From NCBI GenBank assembly GCA_038232255.1, contig JBBSIF010000102.1:1-9827 (forward strand): a stretch of 9,827 nucleotides of DNA. The letters run 5' to 3'. Shown piece by piece: positions 1-6,925 of the stretch. The stretch's first letter is position 1. Each line of letters begins with the position of its first letter. The translations under genes and the position numbers were made by a program. This stretch comes from JAWWPG01 sp038232255. GTDB taxonomy: Bacteria > Actinomycetota > Actinomycetes > Propionibacteriales > Nocardioidaceae. Below the pieces are notes generated by a model, which saw only the letters and a list, made by a program, of their open reading frames with translations, made no database searches and was not told the DNA's origin.

Positions 1-84
1 CACGGGATCGCCGAGTACCGCGAGACCAAGCACATCTGGCACAACGTGCGCCCTCAGGTCCAGCGCTGGTTCGGCGGCACCTGA
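1..84 (+). CDS. C-terminal end of an aldehyde dehydrogenase, probably betaine aldehyde dehydrogenase (5' end outside window)
   Basis: Frame 1 is open from the left edge to a TGA at 82-84 and gives a 27-residue tail. It contains GIAEYRETKHIW followed by a basic, aromatic end (QRWFGGT). Aldehyde dehydrogenases commonly end with an EY-x-E-x-K-x-(I/V)-(W/Y) segment shortly after their 'GREHG/GRE-G' loop, and this tail matches that pattern. The TGA shares one base with the betA start (TGATG), so the two genes are very probably co-transcribed and translationally coupled. Beside choline dehydrogenase, the natural role is NAD(P)-dependent oxidation of betaine aldehyde to glycine betaine in the cytoplasm. 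The catalytic Cys and Glu lie outside the window, so the family call rests on a short tail and the substrate on context alone. Confidence 0.7.
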   Translation, partial: HGIAEYRETKHIWHNVRPQVQRWFGGT

Positions 85-1796
85 TGGCGGATGCGCACAC
101 CGGCTGGGACTTCGTGATCGTCGGCGGAGGCTCCGCAGGGTGTGCGCTGGCCAACCGGCTCAGCGCCGACCCCTCGACGTCGGTCCTTGTGCTCGAGGCC
201 GGGCACTCCGACTTCAAAGTCGATCCCTTCATCCACATGCCTGCGGCACTGCCGTTCCCCATCGGCAGCCGCTTCTACGACTGGCGATACGAGTCCGAGC
301 CAGAGCCCTGGATGGGCGGTCGGAAGATCTTCCACGCCCGTGGCAAGGTGCTCGGCGGTTCGAGCAGCATCAACGGGATGATCTTCCAGCGCGGCAACCC
401 GCTCGACTACCAGCGGTGGGGGGCCGACCCCGGCATGCAGACGTGGGACTACCTGCACTGCCTGCCGTACTTCAAGAAGATGGAGACCTGCCTCGCCGGC
501 GCGGACGCCTGGCGGGGTGGTGACGGGCCGTTGGTGCTCGAGCGTGGTCCGGCGCAGAACCCCTTGTTCGCCGCGTTCTTCGAGGCTGTGCAGGAGGCCG
601 GCTACCCCCTGACCAACGACGTCAACGGCTACCGGCAGGAGGGCTTCGCCAGGTTCGACCGCAACGTCCACCGCGGCCGACGGCTGTCCGCCGCCCGTGC
701 CTACCTGCACCCGGTGATGCACCGCAAGAACCTGAGCGTCGAGACGCTTGCGCATGTGACCCGGGTGACCTTCAACGGCTCGCGCGCCGTCGGGGTCGAC
801 TACCTCCGCGCCGGGCGCCTGCCGCGGCACGCCAAGGCGGCCGAGATCATCCTGTGCGGCGGTGCGATCAACACCCCGCAGCTGCTCCAGCTCTCCGGCA
901 TCGGGGACGCCGACCACCTGCGGCAGATCGGGGTCCCACTTGTTCGGCACACGCCCGGTGTCGGGGAGAACCTGCAGGACCACCTCGAGGTTTACATCCA
1001 GTACGCGTCCAAGCAGCCCGTGTCCATCGCTCCGGGCCTGCGCTGGCGCAACCGTCCCAAGATCGCTCTCGACTGGCTCTTCTTCCGCAAGGGGCTCGGC
1101 GCGACCAACCACTTCGAGGGCGGCGGTTTCTGCCGCAGCAACGACGAGGTCGACTACCCGAACCTGATGTTCCACTTCCTGCCGGTTGCCATCCGGTACG
1201 ACGGCTCGGCGCCCACCGAGGGGCACGGCTACCAGGTCCACGTTGGCCCGATGTACTCAGACGTCCGGGGCAGCGTCCGGATCACCTCCCGAGACTCGAA
1301 GGCTCATCCCGCCTTGCGGTTCAACTACCTCTCCACCCCCAACGACCGGCGGGAGTGGGTCGAGGCGGTCCGGGTCGCACGTTCCATCCTGACGCAGCCG
1401 GCGTTCGCGCCCTTCAACGACGGCGAGCTGTCGCCTGGGCCGCAGGTGTCCACCGACGAAGAGATCCTGGCGTGGGTGGCAGCTGATGCCGAGACCGCGC
1501 TGCATCCCTCCTGCACGGCGCGGATGGGTGTCGACGACCTCGCGGTGACCGATCCCACCTCGCTGCGCGTGCACGGCGTTGACGGACTCCGCGTGGTCGA
1601 TGCGTCCGTTATGCCGTATGTGACCAACGGAAACATCTACGCTCCTGTCATGATGGTCGCCGAGAAGGCCGCGGACCTGATCTTGGGCAGCACGCCGCTC
1701 CCACCCGCCGATGTCCCCTACTACCGCTACCGCGACGGGACGCCGCTGGAACCGCCTACGCTCGCGGCAGCTCACGAGAGTCGGGGCACCCCATGA
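84..1796 (+). CDS. betA: Choline dehydrogenase (GMC oxidoreductase, FAD-dependent)
   Basis: 570 residues, close to the usual 550-570 for BetA, which oxidises choline to betaine aldehyde and passes electrons to the respiratory chain. Visible features in order: an FAD dinucleotide fold at 10-40 (VIVGGGSAG, then LEAG); GMC signature 1 around 86-109 (RGKVLGGSSSINGM); GMC signature 2 at 259-274 (GGAINTPQLLQLSGIG); GENLQDHLE at 294-302; NHFEGGGF at 342-349; the catalytic His474 in HPSCTARMG; and the second active-site residue Asn517 in NGNIYAP. Many stretches recall E. coli BetA (PAAL-FP, YE-EPEP, HFLPVAI, RVVDAS-MP), which separates it from generic GMC alcohol dehydrogenases. The ATG at 84 is chosen because it overlaps the upstream stop and places the FAD motif nine residues in. 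No clear Shine-Dalgarno precedes it, in keeping with coupling. The stop overlaps the transporter ATPase start by 4 bases. Confidence 0.93.
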   Translation: MADAHTGWDFVIVGGGSAGCALANRLSADPSTSVLVLEAGHSDFKVDPFIHMPAALPFPIGSRFYDWRYESEPEPWMGGRKIFHARGKVLGGSSSINGMIFQRGNPLDYQRWGADPGMQTWDYLHCLPYFKKMETCLAGADAWRGGDGPLVLERGPAQNPLFAAFFEAVQEAGYPLTNDVNGYRQEGFARFDRNVHRGRRLSAARAYLHPVMHRKNLSVETLAHVTRVTFNGSRAVGVDYLRAGRLPRHAKAAEIILCGGAINTPQLLQLSGIGDADHLRQIGVPLVRHTPGVGENLQDHLEVYIQYASKQPVSIAPGLRWRNRPKIALDWLFFRKGLGATNHFEGGGFCRSNDEVDYPNLMFHFLPVAIRYDGSAPTEGHGYQVHVGPMYSDVRGSVRITSRDSKAHPALRFNYLSTPNDRREWVEAVRVARSILTQPAFAPFNDGELSPGPQVSTDEEILAWVAADAETALHPSCTARMGVDDLAVTDPTSLRVHGVDGLRVVDASVMPYVTNGNIYAPVMMVAEKAADLILGSTPLPPADVPYYRYRDGTPLEPPTLAAAHESRGTP

Positions 1797-2872
1797 CGTC
1801 CACCGGCACTGTCGACCTGGCCGAGTCCGCCCCGGCCGGGCAAGCCGCAACGCTCACGGTCAAGGACCTCTGGAAGGTCTTCGGACCGCGGTCCGAAAAG
1901 ATCATCGGCTCGCCAGAGGCGGATCTTCCGCGGGCGGAGCTCCTCGAGAAGACCGGCTGCGTCGCGGCCGTGAAGGACGTCTCCTTCGAGGTCGCTCCCG
2001 GTGAGGTCTTCGTCGTGATGGGCCTCTCCGGATCCGGAAAGTCCACCCTCGTCCGCTGCCTGACACGGCTGATCGAGCCGACAGCCGGTCGGGTGGAGCT
2101 CGGTGGCGTTGACGTCGCGAAGCTGACTGCGCGCAAGCTCCGGGAGGTACGCCGCAGAGACGTGGCGATGGTCTTCCAGCACTTCGGGCTGCTGGCGCAT
2201 CGCAAGGTGATCGACAACGTCTCCTACGGGCTCGAGATCCGTGGCGAGTCGAAGGGCGACAGGTACAAGAGGGCGAAGGAGATGATCGACCTGGTGGGGC
2301 TCACCGGCTACGAGAACCACTACCCCGACCAGCTGTCGGGCGGGATGCAACAGCGGGTCGGGCTCGCGCGGGCGCGCGCCGTCGACCCTAAGGTGCTGAT
2401 GTTCGACGAGCCGTTCTCGGCTCTCGACCCCCTCATCCGCCGCGACATGCAGAACGAGGTGATCCGGCTGCAGGAGGACCTGCAGAAGACGGTGGTCTTC
2501 ATCACGCACGACCTCAACGAGGCGCTCAAGCTTGGCGACCGGATCCTGATCATGCGTGACGGCGAGATCGTGCAGATCGGCGCTCCTGACCAGGTGGTCG
2601 GCGCTCCGGCCGACGACTACGTGCGCGACTTCGTCAGCGAAGTGCCGCGCGCACATGTGCTGACCCTCAAGTGGGTGATGCGCGACCCGGGGCCCGACGA
2701 CTCGCACGAGGGTCCCGTGATGTCTCCCCACACCATCGTCCGCAACGCAGCCCGCGCCGCCCTGGCCTCCGACCACCCCGTCCAGGTGGTGGACGACGGC
2801 AAGCTGGTGGGCATCGTGGACGATGATGCCATCTTCCGCCTCGTCGTCGCTGAGGAAGGTCTCACGCCATGA
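1793..2872 (+). CDS. proV: Glycine betaine/choline ABC transporter ATP-binding protein (ProV/OpuAA type)
   Basis: 359 residues; the cytoplasmic ATPase driving the permease that follows. It shows the ProV-type N-terminal extension (LWKVFG at 26-31, LLEKTG at 50-55), Walker A GLSGSGKST at 77-85, the Q-loop at Gln129 (VFQHFGLL), ABC signature LSGGMQQ at 181-187, Walker B VLMFDEP at 201-207 followed by FSALDPLIR, and the H-loop His239. RLIEPTAGRV and GDRILIMRDGEIVQ-GAPD are also typical of this family. After about residue 285 there is a short C-terminal segment with only one recognisable CBS-like motif (about 308-352), whereas ProV and OpuAA usually carry two. The start overlaps the betA stop as ATGA, with at best a weak purine stretch (gagag) upstream. 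The orientation and overlaps place it in the betA operon, so import and oxidation would be co-expressed. The substrate (choline, betaine or both) cannot be settled from this subunit. Confidence 0.93.
   Translation: MTSTGTVDLAESAPAGQAATLTVKDLWKVFGPRSEKIIGSPEADLPRAELLEKTGCVAAVKDVSFEVAPGEVFVVMGLSGSGKSTLVRCLTRLIEPTAGRVELGGVDVAKLTARKLREVRRRDVAMVFQHFGLLAHRKVIDNVSYGLEIRGESKGDRYKRAKEMIDLVGLTGYENHYPDQLSGGMQQRVGLARARAVDPKVLMFDEPFSALDPLIRRDMQNEVIRLQEDLQKTVVFITHDLNEALKLGDRILIMRDGEIVQIGAPDQVVGAPADDYVRDFVSEVPRAHVLTLKWVMRDPGPDDSHEGPVMSPHTIVRNAARAALASDHPVQVVDDGKLVGIVDDDAIFRLVVAEEGLTP
2852..2859 (+). promoter_or_regulatory. Ribosome binding site of the permease gene
   Basis: GAGGAAGG lies 9 bases upstream of the ATG at 2869, inside the last codons of the ATPase gene. 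It supports that ATG, which also forms an ATGA overlap with the ATPase stop, over any internal start. Confidence 0.7.
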
Positions 2873-4869
2873 GCGTCTCGACGACGGCCGAGTCCAAGAC
2901 ATCCGCCTTCTCCGCCCCTCTGAGCTGGAGGCGCGCGCCACGGTGGGTGTGGCTGCTTGCCCTGGTCGCCGTATGGGTGGTCGTGTGGAGCTTCACCCGG
3001 GGCCACTACACCGAGCCGCTCGGCACGTCGATCACCACGGGCACGCACGACTGGATCACCAGACATGCGAACGCCATCCAGAACAGCCATAACGTGTTCA
3101 TCGAGGCGTGCACTCGGGTGGGCGAATTCGCGAACTCGGTGATCACCTGGCTGCAAGAGCTGCTCTCGATCCCCGCGTTTCCCAGGCCCGTTCCGCAAAT
3201 CGGCTGGCTCGGCGTTATAGCGCTTGCCGGCTGGGCGGCTCTGGCGACGGCGGGGTGGCGCATCGCCGCGTTTGTCGTGGCGTGCTTCTTCGCATTCGGC
3301 GTCCTCAGCTACTGGCAGGACAGCATCGACACGCTGATCATGACGTTCGCCGCTGTGGTCATCTGTCTGGTGGTCGGCCTGCCGCTCGGAGTCTGGATGG
3401 GCAACAGCAAGACCGCCACCGCGATCGTGACGCCGGTGCTCGACGTGATGCAGACGTTCCCGTCTTTCGTCTATCTCCTCCCCGTGGTCCTGTTCTTCGG
3501 GATCGGCACCCAGGCCGCCCTCATCGCGACACTCATCTACGCGCTACCTCCGGTCGTCCGAATTAGCGCGCACGGGATCCGTGACGTGTCGACCTCCGCC
3601 ATCGAGGCCACAAACTCCCTCGGCCAAACCCGGCTGCAGCGCCTCATGAAGGTCCAGGTGCCCATGGCCAGGCGGACCATCATCGTCGGGGTGAACCAGA
3701 CGATGATGGCCGCCCTCTCCATGGTGACGATCGCCGCGTTCGTGAACGGCCCGGGTCTCGGCAAGCCGGTCATCGAGGCCCTGCAGGCTCTTCAGGTCGG
3801 ACAGGGCTTCGTCGCCGGCCTCGCGATCGTGATCATGGCGATCATGCTGGACCGCACCACGACGGCGATGAGCGAGCGGTCGGAGCGACTGGCGCGAGCT
3901 GGCGGTGGCAACAAGAGAATGCGCATGGCGGTACTCGCCGGCACAGGTGTCGTGGCGCTGGTCGCGGTGTACATCTCCCACACCTTCCTGTGGGCCGCGA
4001 ACTTCCCGACGAGTGTCGACCTCGGAACCCCACTGCAGACAAGGGTCGACTCCGCCAGCACGTGGATCACGAACAACCTCGACACGGCCACGACCGATGT
4101 GAAGAACGAGATCAGCTACATCCTGCTGAACCCTCTTCAGGATCTCATCGCCAACTCTCCTTGGTGGCTGGTTGCTGCCGTCATCCTCACGGCTGCGGCG
4201 CTGCTCGGCGGCGTCCGCGCCGTCGTCTCCTCGCTGGTCTGCCTGGCCGGGATCTACTACCTGGACCTGTGGCAGGACAGCATGGTCACGCTGACATCGG
4301 TCCTGGTCGGCACCATCTTGGTGATGATCCTGGCCGTGGTCTTCGGCGTCTGGATGGGACGCAGCCGGCTGGTCGACACGTTGCTGCGCCCGGCCCTGGA
4401 CGCCGGGCAGACGATGCCGCCGTTCGTCTACCTGGTGCCGGCGCTCGCCCTGTTCGGACCCACCCGGTTCACAGCCATCGTCGCGGGTGTCGTGTACGCC
4501 GCACCGGCGGCCATCAAGCTCGTCGCGGACGGTATCCGCGGCGTCTCACTCACGGCAATCGAGGCCGCCCAGTCGTCTGGTTCCACCCGCTGGCAGATCA
4601 TCACCAGAGTGCAGCTGCCGATGTCGCGGAGCTCTCTCGTGCTGGCGGCGAACCAGGGGCTGCTCTACGTACTGGCGATGGTTGTCGTCGGTGGACTGGT
4701 CGGGGCCGGCGCACTCGGATACGACATCGTCCAGGGGTTCGACAAGCCGGACCCCTACTTCGGCAAGGGCATCGCGGCGGGCATCTCCATCGTGCTGTTG
4801 GGGATCATGCTGGACCGCATCACGAGAAGGGCCGCATTGAGGGGTGGCGGAAGTGCTGTGCACCCATAG
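2869..4869 (+). CDS. Glycine betaine/choline ABC transporter permease, two ProW-like halves fused in one chain
   Basis: 666 residues, roughly twice a typical single permease domain of this family. It forms the membrane channel of the importer. Half 1 (about 27-345) and half 2 (about 354-660) repeat the same plan: a hydrophobic helix (WVWLLALVAVWVVVW; later AVLAGTGVVALVAVYI), an outside loop containing LGT and WIT, further helices, WQDS (149-152 and 468-471), GVWMG (174-178 and 493-497), Q-T-(F/M)-P-x-FVYL (195-203 and 514-522), the EAA coupling loop and MLDR (326-329 and 647-650). The EAA loops are EATNSLGQTRLQ..VQVP (246-265) and EAAQSSGSTRWQ..VQLP (565-584); both keep the Glu-Ala and Gly needed to dock an ATPase. 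The halves differ enough (for example GIGTQ in half 1 against GPTRF in half 2) to be an old duplication. No binding-protein domain is fused. It starts with an ATGA overlap and its own ribosome binding site. Confidence 0.92.
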   Translation: MSVSTTAESKTSAFSAPLSWRRAPRWVWLLALVAVWVVVWSFTRGHYTEPLGTSITTGTHDWITRHANAIQNSHNVFIEACTRVGEFANSVITWLQELLSIPAFPRPVPQIGWLGVIALAGWAALATAGWRIAAFVVACFFAFGVLSYWQDSIDTLIMTFAAVVICLVVGLPLGVWMGNSKTATAIVTPVLDVMQTFPSFVYLLPVVLFFGIGTQAALIATLIYALPPVVRISAHGIRDVSTSAIEATNSLGQTRLQRLMKVQVPMARRTIIVGVNQTMMAALSMVTIAAFVNGPGLGKPVIEALQALQVGQGFVAGLAIVIMAIMLDRTTTAMSERSERLARAGGGNKRMRMAVLAGTGVVALVAVYISHTFLWAANFPTSVDLGTPLQTRVDSASTWITNNLDTATTDVKNEISYILLNPLQDLIANSPWWLVAAVILTAAALLGGVRAVVSSLVCLAGIYYLDLWQDSMVTLTSVLVGTILVMILAVVFGVWMGRSRLVDTLLRPALDAGQTMPPFVYLVPALALFGPTRFTAIVAGVVYAAPAAIKLVADGIRGVSLTAIEAAQSSGSTRWQIITRVQLPMSRSSLVLAANQGLLYVLAMVVVGGLVGAGALGYDIVQGFDKPDPYFGKGIAAGISIVLLGIMLDRITRRAALRGGGSAVHP

Positions 4870-4894
4870 TTCGCCCAGCAGACGTTGGGTCGGT

Positions 4895-4900
4895 GAGGAG
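4895..4900 (+). promoter_or_regulatory. Strong ribosome binding site of the binding-protein gene
   Basis: GAGGAG lies 5 bases before the GTG at 4906, within the 36-base gap after the permease stop. It decides the GTG start, which places a basic signal-peptide N-region (MITKKTGK) directly at the N-terminus. It is the best Shine-Dalgarno in the window and would allow higher translation of the binding protein than of the coupled genes upstream. No terminator or convincing promoter is visible in the gap. Confidence 0.75.
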
Positions 4901-4905
4901 AGACA

Positions 4906-5877
4906 GTGATAACGAAGAAGACAGGCAAGGGGTCCCTTAAGGCGCTCGCGGTGACGGGGGCGCTGGCGGTCGTTCTCGCCTCGTGCGGTGGGAGCGACAT
5001 CAAGAGTGCCGACCAGCCGGCCGGGGGGCAGGACTGCGGCGACTTCAACATCGCGGTGAACCCCTGGGTCGGCTACGAGGCTGACGCGTACGTCGTCGGC
5101 CAGGTCGCCGCGACGAAGCTCGGCTGCAACGTCGCCTACAAGAACCTCAAGGAGGACGTGTCCTGGGCCGGCTTCGACAGCGGGTCGGTCGATGTCGTCC
5201 TGGAGAACTGGGGGCACCCGGAGCTGGTCAAGAAGTACATCACCGGTGCGCACATCGCCGAGACGGCTGGCCTGACCGGCAACCTCGGCGTGATCGGCTG
5301 GTTCGTGCCGCCGTGGCTCGCCAAGGCGCACCCCGACATCTTGAACTGGCAGAACCTGAACAAGTACGCGCAGAACTTCAAGACCTCCGAGTCGGGCGAC
5401 AAGGGTCAGTTCCTCGACGGTGACCCGTCGTTCGTGACCAATGACGCCGCCCTCGTCGCCAACCTGCACCTCAACTTCAAGGTCGTGTACGCCGGATCGG
5501 AGGCCGCACTCATCCAGGCCTTCCGCACGGCCGAGAAGAACCACACCTGGGTGATCGGGTACTTCTACTCGCCCCAGTGGTTCCTGGCCGAGGTGCCCCT
5601 GAAGCACGTGAAGCTGCCGCCGTACAAGCCGGGCTGCGACGCCGATCCGCAGAAGGTCGCCTGCGACTACCCGGTCTACCACCTGGACAAGGTCGTCTCG
5701 ACCGACTTCGCCAAGTCCGGCAGTCCGGCATACGACCTGGTCAAGAGCTTCCACTGGACCAACGACGACCAGAACACCGTCGCGAAGTACATCGCCCAGG
5801 ACGGCATGAGCCCGAGCGATGCTGCGGACAAGTGGATCGCCGACAACACGAGCGTGGTGGACGCCTGGCTGAAGTAG
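4906..5877 (+). CDS. Substrate-binding lipoprotein of the glycine betaine/choline ABC transporter (OpuAC/ProX family)
   Basis: 323 residues, GTG start. The N-terminus is a lipoprotein signal: a basic region (residues 4-12), a hydrophobic core (13-25) and lipobox LASC with lipidated Cys27, followed by a GGSD linker. The protein should be anchored on the outer face of the membrane and deliver ligand to the fused permease. The mature part fits the OpuAC domain: FNIAVNPWVGYEADAYVVGQ (47-66), VSWAGFDSGSVDVVLENWGH (85-104), and the later NHTWVIGYFYSPQWFL region (212-227). The family binds quaternary amines in a cage of aromatic residues; Trp54, Trp87, Trp102, Trp137 and Tyr residues are candidates, but I cannot say which form the pocket. 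Cys244 and Cys253 are close enough for a disulfide, as may be Cys44 and Cys74. Betaine, choline and proline betaine are all possible ligands. The downstream side is the convergent hairpin. Confidence 0.92.
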   Translation: MITKKTGKGSLKALAVTGALAVVLASCGGSDIKSADQPAGGQDCGDFNIAVNPWVGYEADAYVVGQVAATKLGCNVAYKNLKEDVSWAGFDSGSVDVVLENWGHPELVKKYITGAHIAETAGLTGNLGVIGWFVPPWLAKAHPDILNWQNLNKYAQNFKTSESGDKGQFLDGDPSFVTNDAALVANLHLNFKVVYAGSEAALIQAFRTAEKNHTWVIGYFYSPQWFLAEVPLKHVKLPPYKPGCDADPQKVACDYPVYHLDKVVSTDFAKSGSPAYDLVKSFHWTNDDQNTVAKYIAQDGMSPSDAADKWIADNTSVVDAWLK

Positions 5878-5901
5878 CCCGCGGCCTGCCTCAAGTAGCC
5901 C
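5863..5901 (+). repeat. Two-copy 18-bp direct repeat spanning the binding-protein stop codon
   Basis: Positions 5863-5880 and 5884-5901 match at 16 of 18 bases with a 21-base period. Each copy contains AAGTAGCCC. Because 21 is a multiple of three, the second copy supplies a second in-frame TAG: the reading is A-W-L-K-stop, then PACLK-stop. Confidence 0.7.
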
Positions 5902-5921
5902 TGAGACGGCCAGGTGCTGCT

Positions 5922-5950
5922 CGGCGGCTCGCCGGCTAGGCGAGCCGCCG
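5922..5950. terminator. Perfect 12-bp inverted repeat between convergent operons, likely bidirectional terminator
   Basis: CGGCGGCTCGCC (5922-5933) and GGCGAGCCGCCG (5939-5950) are exact reverse complements separated by a 5-base loop, GGCTA. The hairpin would form in transcripts from either strand. It lies 45 bases after the binding-protein stop, and the etfA stop (5936-5938 on the - strand) is in its loop. No T-tract follows on either side, so it is not a classical E. coli-type intrinsic terminator. Hairpins lacking a U-tract have been proposed as terminators in actinobacteria, but attenuation or 3'-end protection are alternatives. Confidence 0.7.
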
Positions 5951-6925
5951 CCGCAGCTCCTCGTTGATGGCAGGCACCACCTCGTGGAGGTCGCCGATCA
6001 CGGCGTAGTGCGCCTTGGTGACCATCGGCGCGTCGGGATCGGTGTTGATCGCCAGGATCGTCTTGGCGCTCGAGATACCGGCCCAGTGCTGGATGGCGCC
6101 GCTGATCCCGCAGGCGATGTAGACGTCCGGAGAGACCCGGCTGCCCGTCTGGCCCACCTGCTCGTGATGCGGCCGCCACCCGAGGCTGGTCACCACGCGG
6201 GACACGCCAAGGACGCCGCCCAGCAGCTTCGCGAGCTCGAGCAGCTCGTCGAAGCCTTCCGCGCTGCCGACACCTCGTCCGGCGCCGACGACGACGCGCG
6301 CCCCGGTCAGGGCCGCGGTGTGGTCCACCGGGGCCGCCTCGCTCCTGGCCACCCGGGCGACCAGGTCGGCGTCGGAGAGCGTCGGCGCTAACGGCACCAC
6401 CTCGGGACTGGTGGGCTGCGCCGCTGCCGCCGGTTCGGTGGCGTGTCCTGCAACTGTCAGCACGGCCGGTGAGGTGTCGAACGCCATCTCCTCCAGGGCC
6501 GCGCCACCCATCACCTGCCGCGAGACCGTCAGCGGGCTGACGTCGTCGACCGCCACCACGTTCGCGGCCATCCGCACATCGAGCCGCGTCGCGACATGAG
6601 CCAGAATCTCGTTGCCCCGAGGTGTCCCGGACGCAACCACCACCAGTGCCGCCGTCGCGGTCGTGGCGTCGACCACCGAGGCGGCCCAGGCGGCCGCGGA
6701 GTACGACGACAACAGGTCGTCCTGCGCATGGTGGAGGACCGCCACGCCCTGCTGCCCCAGCTGGGACACGTAGGCCGACTCGGAACCCGGCGGGAGGGGG
6801 CCGACCAGTACGGCGTGCAGGGGCCCGGTGTTCGCGCTCTCAGCCAGGCCGCGGGCGAAGGTGAGCGCCTCCTGGGACGTCTCGGCGGCGCCCTCGCGGC
6901 CGGGCTCGACAAGGACGAGGATCAT
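5936..6925 (-). CDS. etfA: Electron transfer flavoprotein alpha subunit
   Basis: 329 residues, normal for EtfA/FixB. It forms the FAD-carrying half of the soluble ETF heterodimer, which takes electrons from flavin dehydrogenases and hands them to ETF:quinone oxidoreductase. The N-terminal domain begins MILVLVEP. The C-terminal FAD domain shows VVVGAGRGVG (211-220), GVSRVV (240-245, with the conserved Arg243), HEQVGQTG (254-261), YIACGISGAIQHWAG (269-283, with the FAD-contacting His280), INTDPDAP (293-300) and GDLHEVVP (311-318), in the order known from bacterial and mitochondrial ETF-alpha. The start overlaps the etfB stop as ATGA with little Shine-Dalgarno, as expected for coupled synthesis of a 1:1 heterodimer. 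The stop lies in the loop of the junction hairpin. The neighbouring folate-type dehydrogenase is the obvious partner. Confidence 0.95.
   Translation of the reverse strand: MILVLVEPGREGAAETSQEALTFARGLAESANTGPLHAVLVGPLPPGSESAYVSQLGQQGVAVLHHAQDDLLSSYSAAAWAASVVDATTATAALVVVASGTPRGNEILAHVATRLDVRMAANVVAVDDVSPLTVSRQVMGGAALEEMAFDTSPAVLTVAGHATEPAAAAQPTSPEVVPLAPTLSDADLVARVARSEAAPVDHTAALTGARVVVGAGRGVGSAEGFDELLELAKLLGGVLGVSRVVTSLGWRPHHEQVGQTGSRVSPDVYIACGISGAIQHWAGISSAKTILAINTDPDAPMVTKAHYAVIGDLHEVVPAINEELRRRLA

Noticed and set aside
54..1241. Long open frame on the - strand (395 codons) opposite betA
   Set aside because: Its translation is Val/Arg/Gly/Glu-rich with no family motif, and it lies antisense to a clearly conserved enzyme. 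High-GC genes commonly give such shadow frames.
1772..2941. Long open frame on the - strand (389 codons) covering the ATPase gene
   Set aside because: It is antisense to a gene with every ABC ATPase motif, and its His/Asp/Val-rich translation resembles no protein family.
4874..4889. Possible small hairpin in the permease/binding-protein gap (CCCA ... TGGG)
   Set aside because: Only four paired bases around an eight-base loop; too weak to call an attenuator or terminator.
4546..5754. Long open frame on the - strand (402 codons) covering the permease end and binding protein
   Set aside because: It spans two real genes and their intergenic gap on the other strand; low-complexity translation and no start context.
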